Assembly: GCA_029781855.1 (NCBI GenBank)
Contig: JAKOVX010000003.1
Coordinates: forward strand, 62,001-126,000
Direction of reading: 5' to 3'
Length of the DNA: 64,000 nt
DNA from: Acidobacteriota bacterium
GTDB lineage: Bacteria; Acidobacteriota; Blastocatellia; Pyrinomonadales; Pyrinomonadaceae
Positions 46,016 through 54,684 of this stretch are shown in pieces; the stretch's first letter is position 1; the number at the start of each line of letters is the position of its first letter. The notes beneath the pieces are model-generated. The model was not told where the DNA came from. It did no database searches and saw only the letters and a program-made list of their open reading frames with translations. A program made the translations under genes and the position numbers.

Positions 46016-46912
46016 ATGCATATTGAAACACTAAAAGTATTTTGCGACCTCGTTGACCTCGAAAGCTTTTCACTTGCCGCCGAACGGAATTTCATAACCC
46101 AATCCGCGGTGAGTCAACAGATACGTGCCCTCGAAGATAAATTCCAACGCCGCCTTCTTGAACGGGTACGCGGCCGTCGCGAGGTGAAACTGACCCCTGC
46201 AGGCGAGGTTTTCTATCGAGAATCAAAGAACGTTTTGGAGAGCTACGATCAGCTTCAGGAATCACTTCGCGGGATAGTCGGCAAGATCGGCGGTACGGTT
46301 AAGGTGGCTACTGTCTACAGTGTCGGACTTCACGAATTGCCTGAAAAAGTCCGGGAATTCATGACTAAGTTTCCAGCTGCAAAGATCGACCTCGAATATT
46401 CGCGAACAACACGAGTTGTCAGGGACGTCCTGAATGGTAACGTGGAACTCGGCGTGATCGCATTTCCCGAACCACGTCGCGGTCTGACGATCGCCGACAT
46501 GCCCAACAACCGGCTGGTTCTGATCGCGTCCCCGGATCACAAGTTCGCATCTCGTAAAAAGGTCAGGGCAAAAGATTTGGACGGTGAAGATTTTGTCCTT
46601 TTCGAACGGGACATCCCGACCAGAAAGGCAACCGACCGTATTCTGAAAGAAAACCGCGTTGAGGTGAAAAAGGTGGCGGAGTTCGACAACATAGAGACGA
46701 TCAAGCGTGCTGTTGAGGTCGGCTTTGGACTTGCGATAGTTCCTCAACCGTCGGTCTCGGACGATGCCCACAGCGGCCGACTCGCCGTTATCGAGCTGGC
46801 TGAGAAATTTTGGGTGCGGCCGGTCGGCGTTGTTTTCCGAAGCGATCGAAAACTCTCGCTGGCTGCACGTAAATTTGTCGAGCTGCTTCAGTCGCCATTG
46901 GAATCGCAATAG
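46016..46912 (+). CDS. LysR-family transcriptional regulator
   Basis: 298 residues. The N-terminal winged helix (about 1-60: LKVFCDLVDLESFSLAAERNFITQSAVSQQIRALEDKFQRRLLER) and LTPAGEVFYR are typical. The substrate-binding domain (about 90-295) is of the CysB/CbnR-like two-lobe type. The ligand is unknown. It stands divergent from sdhC and just before an ornithine-cyclodeaminase-family gene (22-base gap), so either could be its target. Confidence 0.9.
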   Translation: MHIETLKVFCDLVDLESFSLAAERNFITQSAVSQQIRALEDKFQRRLLERVRGRREVKLTPAGEVFYRESKNVLESYDQLQESLRGIVGKIGGTVKVATVYSVGLHELPEKVREFMTKFPAAKIDLEYSRTTRVVRDVLNGNVELGVIAFPEPRRGLTIADMPNNRLVLIASPDHKFASRKKVRAKDLDGEDFVLFERDIPTRKATDRILKENRVEVKKVAEFDNIETIKRAVEVGFGLAIVPQPSVSDDAHSGRLAVIELAEKFWVRPVGVVFRSDRKLSLAARKFVELLQSPLESQ

Positions 46913-46934
46913 GCACCATATTCCGGAGACTAAC

Positions 46935-47837
46935 ATGAAGTTCATTGACGAAAATGCAGTTCGAGGCCTTTTGGAGATGAAGGACCTCATTCCGGCGATG
47001 GCCACGGCACTAAAAGATCTTTCAAGCGGGAAAGCCGTTCAACCGGTTCGAACGATCGTGCCGGTGCCGGATCACAAAGGTTTCCTCGGGTCGATGCCTG
47101 CCTACAACGGGGCTCTCGGAGCCAAACTTGTTACGTTCTATCCGCACAATGAAGGAATTCACACCCACCACGGCGTCATCGTGTTATTTCGGCCGGAAAC
47201 CGGTGAGCCGATCGCCGTCATCGACGGTCGCCTGATCACGGAAATGAGAACCGCAGCGGTCTCTGCGGCCGCAACAGATATTCTCGCTCGTCCCGACGCA
47301 TCCGTACTTGCGATCCTTGGGTCCGGAGTTCAGGCCGGAAGCCATCTCGAATCGATCGGACTGGTGCGGGAGCTAACCGATGTTCGTGTCTGGAGCCCAA
47401 GGAATGCCAGCGCATTTGCCGCTTCGCATCCGAATGTTCGGGTGGCAGAAACTGCGCAAGATGCCGTCCAGGGAGCCGACATGATCGTAGTGGCGACTTC
47501 GTCGGAAACACCTGTCCTTTTGGGCGACTGGCTTTCGTCCGGTTCACACGTCAACGCCATCGGTGCAAATCGACCGACTTGGCGCGAGTTGGACGACGAG
47601 GCTCTAGCTGTTTCGAAGATCTTCGTCGAATCCAGAGAAGCGGCAATGTCGGAATCCGGAGATATCATTGCCGCCGGCCGCATTGACGCAGAGATTGGTG
47701 AAATTGTTGATGGTAAGATGCCCGGCCGACAGAACGTCGACGAGATAACACTTTTCAAATCGCTGGGAGCGGCGGTCGAAGATGTCGCAGCAGCCGATCT
47801 GGTCTTGAAGCGGTTTTTACAAAATAACGGCTGCTAA
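46935..47837 (+). CDS. Ornithine cyclodeaminase / mu-crystallin family protein
   Basis: 300 residues. A Rossmann NAD(P) fold with ILGSGVQAGSHLESI in the middle, IDGRLITEMRTAAVSA before it, and VNAIGANRPTWRELDD after it. These are hallmarks of the OCD/mu-crystallin family, which includes ornithine cyclodeaminase, alanine dehydrogenase, ketimine reductase and staphyloferrin-type enzymes. The exact substrate cannot be told. ATG 46935 has GGAG upstream; longer frames overlap the LysR gene. Its stop overlaps that of the GAF/HD-GYP gene on the other strand by four bases. Confidence 0.88.
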   Translation: MKFIDENAVRGLLEMKDLIPAMATALKDLSSGKAVQPVRTIVPVPDHKGFLGSMPAYNGALGAKLVTFYPHNEGIHTHHGVIVLFRPETGEPIAVIDGRLITEMRTAAVSAAATDILARPDASVLAILGSGVQAGSHLESIGLVRELTDVRVWSPRNASAFAASHPNVRVAETAQDAVQGADMIVVATSSETPVLLGDWLSSGSHVNAIGANRPTWRELDDEALAVSKIFVESREAAMSESGDIIAAGRIDAEIGEIVDGKMPGRQNVDEITLFKSLGAAVEDVAAADLVLKRFLQNNGC

Positions 47838-49120
47838 TGTCGCGGTCCATCGCCACCGACGCTAGCCGCGATGTAGGTCAATGATGAGGTTGGCTTCATT
47901 TCATTCAACGTCTTTCTCAGGAGTGGGACCATGCCTTCGGTCTCCATATACTCGCGACCGAGCAGTCGTCTGAACTTCTTGTCTTTGGCATCACCGCTAA
48001 TTTCGCGAAGCATACCTCGAAGAAACGCCGTCACGAGCTCGGGTGCAAATTGCTTGCCGGCGTTTCGTTTCAGATCCTCGACCACATCCGGAGCCTGTCG
48101 CCGTGCTTTGTAAGGCCGGTCAGTGGTCATCGCGTCAAACGAATCCGCTAAGTTAACTATTTTCGCGATATAGGGAATTTCGCGATCATACAGTCCGTCC
48201 GGATAGCCGCGACCGTCGAGACGTTCATGATGGTATTTTGCTGCCAATGGCACATCCGTGTACGGGTGGTGGATCGGCTGCAGGATCTCGTAGCCGACTG
48301 CTGGATGTTTGTTAAGCTCGGCGGATTCTTTAGCATTGATCCGATACGGAGCGTTAATTATCTTACGCTCGACGGTGAGTTTCCCGACGTCGTGCAAATA
48401 ACCGGCTGTGGCGGCTCCCTCGACCTCAGCGGTTCCCCACTCCAACTCTGCGGCAATGATCTCGGAATATCGGCCTACCCTGACCGAGTGTCCCTCGGTA
48501 TATTTGTCCTTGCAGTCGATGGCAGCGGCAAACGCCTTGACCGTATCGTTGTATGTGGTCCGAAGGTCGTCGAAAAGCTTTCGGTTTTCGGCGGTTTGGC
48601 GTTCGATCTCTGCCATCAGGTTTCGCTGAGCCACAGCGACACCGATGTGCCGTCCCATCGCGCAGATTATTTCCTTTTCGTAACTCGAGTACGTTTCGCC
48701 TGTCGCCTTTTCGCCGAGAAAGATGGCCCCGACTATCTCATCCCGGATCACAAGTGGGACAAACAGTTCAATCCGGCGGCTTTCGAAACTCCTGTCGTAC
48801 ACCTGAAAGAACGGTAAAACCCGGGCATGGGAGGTCTCGATCGGGTTCAGGCCATTTGTTAGGAACTGACGCTCGTCCTCTAAACACAGTGACAGGCTAA
48901 GCGGAAAATCATCGCCAAGCCCCCGGACGGCCAACATATTCAACTCGTGACCATAACGCGAATATCTCGCAACACCACCTCGCATAATGCCGAGGGCACC
49001 GGAAATCAGGTGCAGCGACGTGCGGATCGTTTCCTGAAAGTTGTGCCTATTCGCTACTTCCTGACCGAGTTCGGCGAGCGCTCCGAATGCGTGGACGAGT
49101 TTTGTTCTTTCTTCGATCAT
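47834..49120 (-). CDS. GAF and HD-GYP domain protein (putative cyclic-di-GMP phosphodiesterase)
   Basis: 428 residues, cytoplasmic. A GAF sensor domain (about 15-165) leads through a coiled linker (about 168-195) to an HD-GYP domain (about 195-375). Visible: GHSVRVGRYSE, YLHDVGKL (the HD pair), NKHPAVGYEIL, YHHERLDGRGYPDGL (HHE and GYP) and LADSFDAMTTDRPYK. With all key residues kept it should cleave cyclic di-GMP. A 50-residue tail follows. Twelve bases after the STAS gene, so the two are likely one operon. Confidence 0.9.
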   Translation of the reverse strand: MIEERTKLVHAFGALAELGQEVANRHNFQETIRTSLHLISGALGIMRGGVARYSRYGHELNMLAVRGLGDDFPLSLSLCLEDERQFLTNGLNPIETSHARVLPFFQVYDRSFESRRIELFVPLVIRDEIVGAIFLGEKATGETYSSYEKEIICAMGRHIGVAVAQRNLMAEIERQTAENRKLFDDLRTTYNDTVKAFAAAIDCKDKYTEGHSVRVGRYSEIIAAELEWGTAEVEGAATAGYLHDVGKLTVERKIINAPYRINAKESAELNKHPAVGYEILQPIHHPYTDVPLAAKYHHERLDGRGYPDGLYDREIPYIAKIVNLADSFDAMTTDRPYKARRQAPDVVEDLKRNAGKQFAPELVTAFLRGMLREISGDAKDKKFRRLLGREYMETEGMVPLLRKTLNEMKPTSSLTYIAASVGGDGPRH

Positions 49121-49132
49121 TTAGTGCCGCTC

Positions 49133-49453
49133 TTAGGCGATCGTAACGTGCTTCGTGAGTCCCAGCATTTCGAAAAGCTCGATCGATTCTGCATTAAGGT
49201 CCGAAAATATGATCTTTGCCCCTAGATTCTCCGCGGAATCGATCACACCCAGCAAAATGGAGATTCCGATGCTGTTTATGATCTCGGTTTGCGAGAAATC
49301 AACGACGAGTTCCTTGCAACCCTGCTCGAGACGGATTTTGCATTCACGCTCGATCTTCTCGCCACTTAGCTTATTGAGATAATCGCCCGCATGGACAACG
49401 AAGGTGTTCGAAGAATTTTCGAATGAAGATTCGGACAGATTTTCAGCTATCAC
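49133..49453 (-). CDS. STAS-domain anti-sigma-factor antagonist-like protein
   Basis: 106 residues, one STAS domain of the SpoIIAA/RsbV type: VVHAGDYLNKLSGEKIE, CKELVVDFSQTEIINSIGISILLGVIDSAENLGAKIIFSDL. A serine/isoleucine stretch (NSIGIS) occupies the phosphorylation-loop site. Such proteins free sigma factors or modulate enzymes when unphosphorylated. GTG start with AAGGAA upstream. Encoded just before the GAF/HD-GYP protein, which it might regulate. Confidence 0.85.
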   Translation of the reverse strand: MIAENLSESSFENSSNTFVVHAGDYLNKLSGEKIERECKIRLEQGCKELVVDFSQTEIINSIGISILLGVIDSAENLGAKIIFSDLNAESIELFEMLGLTKHVTIA

Positions 49454-49511
49454 CTAATTATTTTCCTTGTTTGGTTTACGGCGCGTTAACGGAGAAACTA
49501 CTTGAACTGTA

Positions 49512-49540
49512 TTTCTAGCATAAAGAATGTTGCAATACAA
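49512..49540 (-). promoter_or_regulatory. Candidate promoter of the STAS - HD-GYP operon
   Basis: On the minus strand TTGTAT (49540-49535) and TAGAAA (49517-49512) are separated by 17 bases, about 60 bases before the GTG of the STAS gene. The match to sigma-70 boxes is partial. The rest of the 250-base gap to glpD shows no gene. Confidence 0.3.
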
Positions 49541-49703
49541 CGAGAAATCTGGCTTTTTGCCTTCCCGAAGATATCGATGTAGTCGCTGAATTGATTCACT
49601 GGATGGAATGTCATCCGATAAATATGTCGGGCGATCAGAAGTTAACCGGGTGAAGGACGCAGGTCCGCGTTAGATGAACGATCGCCCAATATGATTAAAT
49701 CGG

Positions 49704-51209
49704 TTGAAAGCCGTGGAAACCTATCGTAGCGAGATAATAAAACGAGTAAGCGGGCATCAGGATGACTGGGACATGATTGTCATCGGCGGCGGCGCGACCG
49801 GGGTTGGATGCGCTCTCGACGCCGCTTCGCGTGGTTATGAAGTGCTTCTGCTTGAGCAGCACGACTTCGGTAAGGGCACGTCGAGCCGTTCGACGAAGCT
49901 CGTTCACGGCGGAGTTCGCTATCTTGAAAAAGGCGACATTCCCCTTGTCCGTGAATCCCTCAAAGAGCGCGGCGTCCTACTGAGAAACGCTCCGCATGTT
50001 GTTCATAGGCAGGAGTTTATCGTGCCGTGCTACGGCTTGTTCCAGAAGGTGTACTACGGATTGGGCTTGAAGGTGTATGACCTTATGTCCGGTAAGAACA
50101 GCGTGGGAAGGTCGCGGGTCTTGACGCGTGAGGAGACGATCGCACGCCTTCCGACGATCAGAAAGACGGGTTTGAGCGGTGGGATCTTGTACTATGACGG
50201 CCAGTTCGATGACTCACGTCTCCTGACAGATATGGTCATGACCGCCGGCTCGAAGGGTGCCGCTTTGCTGAACTACACGAAAGTCGTGTCGCTCAAAAAG
50301 AACGATGGCGGGAAAATAGGTGGACTCGTCTTCGTGGATCAACTATCGTACGAAGAGCATTCGGTAAATGCGAGAGTCATCATCAACGCAACGGGAGCGT
50401 TTTGCGACGCGGTTCGTTCAATGTCAAATGATTCCGCGAAACCGATCGTAACGCTCAGCCAGGGAATACATCTTGTTTTCGGACGCGAGTTTATGCCCTC
50501 CGACACCGCCATGATGATACCCAAAACAAGTGATGGTCGTGTCCTTTTCTGCATTCCATGGCTCGGCTCGACGCTGGTCGGAACGACTGATACGCCGGTC
50601 GCACTGCCGGATCTTGAACCAAGTGCGCTCGAAGCAGAGATCGATTTTGTACTTGAAAACGCTGGCAAATATCTCGAATCTAAGCCGATGCGGGAGGATA
50701 TTCTTAGTGTTTTTGCAGGCATCCGGCCGCTTGCTAAGGACTCTTCGGCGAAAAACACGGCGTCGCTCTCACGGGGCCATACGATCGAGATAGACAATGC
50801 TGGACTACTTACAATAACCGGCGGGAAATGGACCACCTATCGTCATATGGCTGAGGATGCGGTAGATCAAGCGGCACACCTCGGCGGTCTGCCGGAGCGA
50901 CATTCTGTCACCAGATCGCTTACGATAAACAATCACGCGATTGAAACGTCGGACGCCGGCGAAAGGCTGCATCCTGACCTACCGTATGCCCGCGAACACA
51001 TAGTCCGCGCTGTTCGCTCGGAGATGGCGCAGACCGTCGAGGATGTGCTCGCCCGACGGACGCGTGCACTGTTTCTTAATGCAAGAGCCGCGATCGAGAT
51101 TGCGCCGCAGGTCGCCGCGATTATGGCCGAGGAACTTGGAGAAGACAAAGACTGGATCGACGCCCAGGTCGAAGATCTTCGGTCGACGGCCAAAAGCTAC
51201 CTGATCTGA
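49704..51209 (+). CDS. glpD: Glycerol-3-phosphate dehydrogenase (FAD, quinone-linked)
   Basis: 501 residues. The FAD-binding IVIGGGATGVGCALDAASRG begins at about residue 25. RSTKLVHGGVRYLEKGD, YYDGQFDDSRLL, INATGAFCDAV and GGKWTTYRHMAEDA are GlpD signatures. It oxidises glycerol-3-phosphate to dihydroxyacetone phosphate at the membrane and passes electrons to quinone. The open frame starts at TTG 49704; GTG 49713 is an alternative, and an ATG at 49691 is out of frame. No glpF or glpK nearby. It converges on sufU. Confidence 0.93.
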   Translation: MKAVETYRSEIIKRVSGHQDDWDMIVIGGGATGVGCALDAASRGYEVLLLEQHDFGKGTSSRSTKLVHGGVRYLEKGDIPLVRESLKERGVLLRNAPHVVHRQEFIVPCYGLFQKVYYGLGLKVYDLMSGKNSVGRSRVLTREETIARLPTIRKTGLSGGILYYDGQFDDSRLLTDMVMTAGSKGAALLNYTKVVSLKKNDGGKIGGLVFVDQLSYEEHSVNARVIINATGAFCDAVRSMSNDSAKPIVTLSQGIHLVFGREFMPSDTAMMIPKTSDGRVLFCIPWLGSTLVGTTDTPVALPDLEPSALEAEIDFVLENAGKYLESKPMREDILSVFAGIRPLAKDSSAKNTASLSRGHTIEIDNAGLLTITGGKWTTYRHMAEDAVDQAAHLGGLPERHSVTRSLTINNHAIETSDAGERLHPDLPYAREHIVRAVRSEMAQTVEDVLARRTRALFLNARAAIEIAPQVAAIMAEELGEDKDWIDAQVEDLRSTAKSYLI

Positions 51210-51218
51210 AGGAACTTC

Positions 51219-51668
51219 CTATTCCGTGGAAACGACATCTTCGCCGTGAAGGGCGGCGTTGAGGGTGTGCCAGCTAAGCGAAGCGCACTTTACGCGAGCG
51301 GGAAACTCGAGCACGCCTGAGAATATCTTTAACTTTCCGAGGTCATTTTCGTCGGTCTCGATATCGAGCTCGCCGGTCACCATTCGGTGAAATTCGCCGA
51401 ATATCACCTCAGCTTCATGTTTGGTCTTGCCCTTGACCGCCTGCGTCATCATCGAGGCCGAAGCCTTTGAGATCGCACATCCCGAGCCCTTAAAAGCAAC
51501 GTCTGAGATCTTGTCTCCGTCGAACGCCACATAAACGCGCAACGCATCACCGCACAATGGATTCTTGCCGTCAGCATATTGATCGGCATCCGCGATCTCG
51601 CGAAAATTTCGCGGATTCTTGTTGTGCTCTAAAATTACTTCCTGATAAAGGTCGCTAAGTTCTGACAT
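51219..51668 (-). CDS. sufU: Iron-sulfur scaffold/sulfurtransferase SufU
   Basis: 149 residues. Cys39 and Asp41 (PLCGDALRV), Cys64 (GSGCAISKAS) and Cys128 (VKCASLSWHTL) form the zinc site of SufU, which takes sulfur from SufS. The insert of about 18 residues (GEFHRMVTGELDIETDE) separates SufU from IscU, which it lacks a His ligand of. It is the last gene of the suf run, separated from sufS by cupin, fhs and a hydrolase gene. Confidence 0.92.
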   Translation of the reverse strand: MSELSDLYQEVILEHNKNPRNFREIADADQYADGKNPLCGDALRVYVAFDGDKISDVAFKGSGCAISKASASMMTQAVKGKTKHEAEVIFGEFHRMVTGELDIETDENDLGKLKIFSGVLEFPARVKCASLSWHTLNAALHGEDVVSTE

Positions 51669-51682
51669 ATGTCGCTAAAACT

Positions 51683-52495
51683 CTAGTTTCCGAGGCTCTT
51701 CGCCAAAAATGTCTCTAAGAGGTCCTCGAGTCCCGGCTGTGACCTGAAAAGTGCGGTGCCGTGGCCACCTTTTTCGTAGATCTTGATCTCACATTTTCCG
51801 CTTCCCGCGTCAGCTTGCAATTTCCTTACTGATTCCGCGGACTCAGTGTCATCGTCCGCCGCAACCAGCAGGAGACCTCTTTGTCCATATTTCTTAACTG
51901 CAGGCTCGGTCTGCATATTTCCGAAGTAGTTCAACCCGGGCGACAAAAGAACAACAGTCCTTACCGCTGGCTTATCTGCCGAGAAGATCAGGGCGAGGCT
52001 GCTGCCGTACGAAGCACCGACAATCCCTATCCGTGATGAGTCGACGTTCTTTTGCTTTGCCAAAAAGTCAAAAGCGGCACCGACATCGCCGAGCATACCC
52101 TTAACATCGGCGTCGGTTCGCCCGGCCGTGACGATAGTGCCATCTGCCTTTTTCGTGGACTCACCGAATCCGCGTCCATCAACAGAAAGAACGGCAAACC
52201 CCTTGGACTGCATTTGTTTTGCAAAGTCATCGAACGAATGCCTGTCGCTTTGCCACTGATGCAGCAGGAGCAAAGCCGGCGAATTCGGCTTTGCCGCCTC
52301 AAAAAATGTACCGACAAGTTTCACTCCATCCGGCGAATCGATCGTTACGGTCGAGCCATCGATCGGCTTAGCTGATTCATCCTGCTTGTTTTCGGTGGGC
52401 AGCGACTCTTTCGCGACGTCGCCATATCGACAGTTGGCATCCAGAAATACAACTGCCAGAAGGATCGGAATGATAAAGACTCTCTTCATCGACAT
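51683..52495 (-). CDS. Exported alpha/beta hydrolase (dienelactone-hydrolase-like)
   Basis: 270 residues. An N-terminal export signal (about 3-19) ends near a Cys (LDANCRYGD) with only a weak lipobox. The hydrolase domain has LLLHQW, a nucleophile in GIVGASYGSSLAL, an acid near VAADDDTES and His in GGHGTALF. The catalytic triad is complete. The substrate is unknown; it probably sits in the periplasm or on a membrane. TTG 52501 opens the frame; ATG 52495 was chosen (52489 also possible). Fourteen bases before sufU. Confidence 0.8.
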   Translation of the reverse strand: MSMKRVFIIPILLAVVFLDANCRYGDVAKESLPTENKQDESAKPIDGSTVTIDSPDGVKLVGTFFEAAKPNSPALLLLHQWQSDRHSFDDFAKQMQSKGFAVLSVDGRGFGESTKKADGTIVTAGRTDADVKGMLGDVGAAFDFLAKQKNVDSSRIGIVGASYGSSLALIFSADKPAVRTVVLLSPGLNYFGNMQTEPAVKKYGQRGLLLVAADDDTESAESVRKLQADAGSGKCEIKIYEKGGHGTALFRSQPGLEDLLETFLAKSLGN

Positions 52496-52537
52496 AACCA
52501 AACTTCTATTTTAGTACGCCGACGCGGAAGAGCCTAG

Positions 52538-54238
52538 TTAGAACAGGCCGACGATGTTACCGTTCTCGTCTATATCGACCTTTTCAGCGGCCGGATGGGC
52601 CGGAAGGGCGGGCATGGTCCGCATGTCGCCGCATACCGGATAGATAAAGCCGGCACCCACACTGGCACGAACCTCGCGAACCGGGAAGGTGAATCCGGAA
52701 GGGGCTCCTTTAAGCTGAGGGTCGTGACTGAGACTCAAATGTGTTTTCGCCATGCAGATCGGCAGGTCCCCGAAGCCATTTAGTTCATAGTCGCTGATCT
52801 GAAGGTCCGCCACAGGCGAATAACTTACGTCCGCGGCGCCATATATCTTGGTCGCGATAGTTTCGATCTTTGCTTTTATCGGCTGTTTGAGATCGTAGAG
52901 AAACTTAAATTCATTCGGTCGTTCGGCCGCCTCCATCACCATTTCGGCAAGCTCGACACCACCTTTTCCGCCGTTTGCCCAATGGGTGGAAACCGCGGCC
53001 CCCAGTGCTCCGGCCTCTGTCGAGATCCGCTTCACGGCATCGATCTCATCCTGATGGTCGGTCTCGAATACGTTTATGGCGACGACGGGGGTAACGCCGT
53101 GCAAACGAACATTCTCGATCTGTTTGCGGAGATTGGCGGCACCTGCCTCGACGTCGGCGACATTATTTTCAAGCATTTCCGGTGGAAGCGGTTTTCCGGC
53201 CACGATTTTATACTTTCCGCTGTGAGATTTAAGTGCGCGTATCGTCGCGACGATCACACAGGCGTCTGGTTTGAGGCCGCTGTAACGACATTTGATGTTG
53301 AAGAACTTCTCCGCCCCAATATCGGCCCCAAATCCGGATTCGGTAAAAAGGTAATCGGCCGTTCTTATGCCGATCAGGTCGGCCAAAATGCTGCTGTTGC
53401 CGTGAGCGACGTTCGCGAACGGTCCGGCGTGCACCAGGGCCGGCGTGTTCTCGAGCGTCTGCATTAGCGTAGGACGAATAGCATCGAGCATCAACACGGT
53501 CATCGCACCGGCGGCTCCGATCTCTTCGGCAGTAACGGGCTTCTTGTCGTGCGTCAGACCGACCACAATTCGGCCAAATCGTTTCCGCATATCCTGAAGC
53601 GATGTCGTCAACGCGAGTATTGCCATCACCTCGGAGGCAACCGTAATATCGAATCCCGTTTCGCGGGGGATCCCGCCTTCCATACGGCCGCCTAGTCCGA
53701 TAATGATCTTCCGAAGTGCACGATCGTTGGTGTCGACGACGCGCTTCCAGGTAATGCTGTGCGGGTTGATATTTAGTGGATTACCGCGAAGCAGCTTGTT
53801 GTCGATCATCGCCGCAAGGAGATTATTGGCCGCGGTGACAGCGTGGATGTCGCCGGTGAGGTTGAGGTTAAACGTCTCCATCGGCACAACCTGGGCGTAG
53901 CCGCCGCCAGCCGCCCCACCCTTAATGCCGAATGTCGGCCCCTGCGACGGCTGCCTCAACGAGACGACAGCATGTTTCCCGAGGTGTTTCATCGCTTCGC
54001 CCAGTCCTACCAGGGTGGTAGATTTTCCTTCGCCGAGCGGCGTGGGTGTGATCGCCGAAACGTCGATGTACTTCGCCATCGGACGGTCCTTGATCTTGTC
54101 CAACACGCTCAGACGAAGCTTTCCTATGTATGGGCTGCCATAAAGATCAAGATCGTCAGAGTCAAGGCCAAGCTGTTCGGCTATCTCGGGAAGGGGACGA
54201 AGTTTAGAGTGCTGCGCTATGTAGAGATCAGATTGCAT
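52538..54238 (-). CDS. fhs: Formate--tetrahydrofolate ligase
   Basis: 566 residues, normal for this enzyme. P-loop TPLGEGKSTTLVGLGEAM and signature regions QPSQGPTFGIKGGAAGGGYAQVVPMETFNLNLTGD are clear. It charges tetrahydrofolate with formate using ATP, supplying one-carbon units. In the suf run it lies 82 bases after the cupin gene and 42 before the hydrolase gene; whether it is cotranscribed with suf is uncertain. Confidence 0.96.
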   Translation of the reverse strand: MQSDLYIAQHSKLRPLPEIAEQLGLDSDDLDLYGSPYIGKLRLSVLDKIKDRPMAKYIDVSAITPTPLGEGKSTTLVGLGEAMKHLGKHAVVSLRQPSQGPTFGIKGGAAGGGYAQVVPMETFNLNLTGDIHAVTAANNLLAAMIDNKLLRGNPLNINPHSITWKRVVDTNDRALRKIIIGLGGRMEGGIPRETGFDITVASEVMAILALTTSLQDMRKRFGRIVVGLTHDKKPVTAEEIGAAGAMTVLMLDAIRPTLMQTLENTPALVHAGPFANVAHGNSSILADLIGIRTADYLFTESGFGADIGAEKFFNIKCRYSGLKPDACVIVATIRALKSHSGKYKIVAGKPLPPEMLENNVADVEAGAANLRKQIENVRLHGVTPVVAINVFETDHQDEIDAVKRISTEAGALGAAVSTHWANGGKGGVELAEMVMEAAERPNEFKFLYDLKQPIKAKIETIATKIYGAADVSYSPVADLQISDYELNGFGDLPICMAKTHLSLSHDPQLKGAPSGFTFPVREVRASVGAGFIYPVCGDMRTMPALPAHPAAEKVDIDENGNIVGLF

Positions 54239-54320
54239 AGGACAGAGTATCTAATAATCCGGTTTGCCGGGCTGTGACGAGCCTCACAATCCGATAAGTA
54301 AAATTGACGATACGATCGAT

Positions 54321-54683
54321 TCAGAGAGTTTCCGAGTCTCGTGCCGTGAAGACGTCATCCTCAACGTTTCCGGTATTTCTAACGCCTTTCGGTTCAAAAA
54401 GCAGAACTTCAACCTCTTCATCGGCGACCGGACGATGCTCGACGCCGTGCGGCACAATGAGGAATTCGCCTTGCCTCAATTCGACCGATTTATCCCTAAA
54501 TTCAATTCGAAAATTCCCGTTTACCGCCAGGAACAATTCGTCCTCGGTCTCGTGATAGTGCCACGGAAACTCACCCTGAAATTTGACGAGCTTGACCTCC
54601 TGATTATTGAGCTCGCCGACCACCTTAGGTCGCCAGTACTCCGAGATCTGGCCGAATTTTTCGCTAAGGTTGACCTTTTTCAT
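54321..54683 (-). CDS. Cupin-domain protein
   Basis: 120 residues, a single small cupin. Metal-binding motif 1 is FPWHYHETEDELFLAVNG and motif 2 FLIVPHGVEHRPVA, with His-His-Glu and a late His. This is the mannose-6-phosphate-isomerase-like/DUF small cupin group; the substrate is unknown. ATG 54683 was preferred to TTG 54692; it lies one base after the sufS stop, so translation is probably coupled. It occupies the slot where suf operons often have SufT/SufE-like accessories. Confidence 0.8.
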   Translation of the reverse strand: MKKVNLSEKFGQISEYWRPKVVGELNNQEVKLVKFQGEFPWHYHETEDELFLAVNGNFRIEFRDKSVELRQGEFLIVPHGVEHRPVADEEVEVLLFEPKGVRNTGNVEDDVFTARDSETL

Positions 54684-54684
54684 C

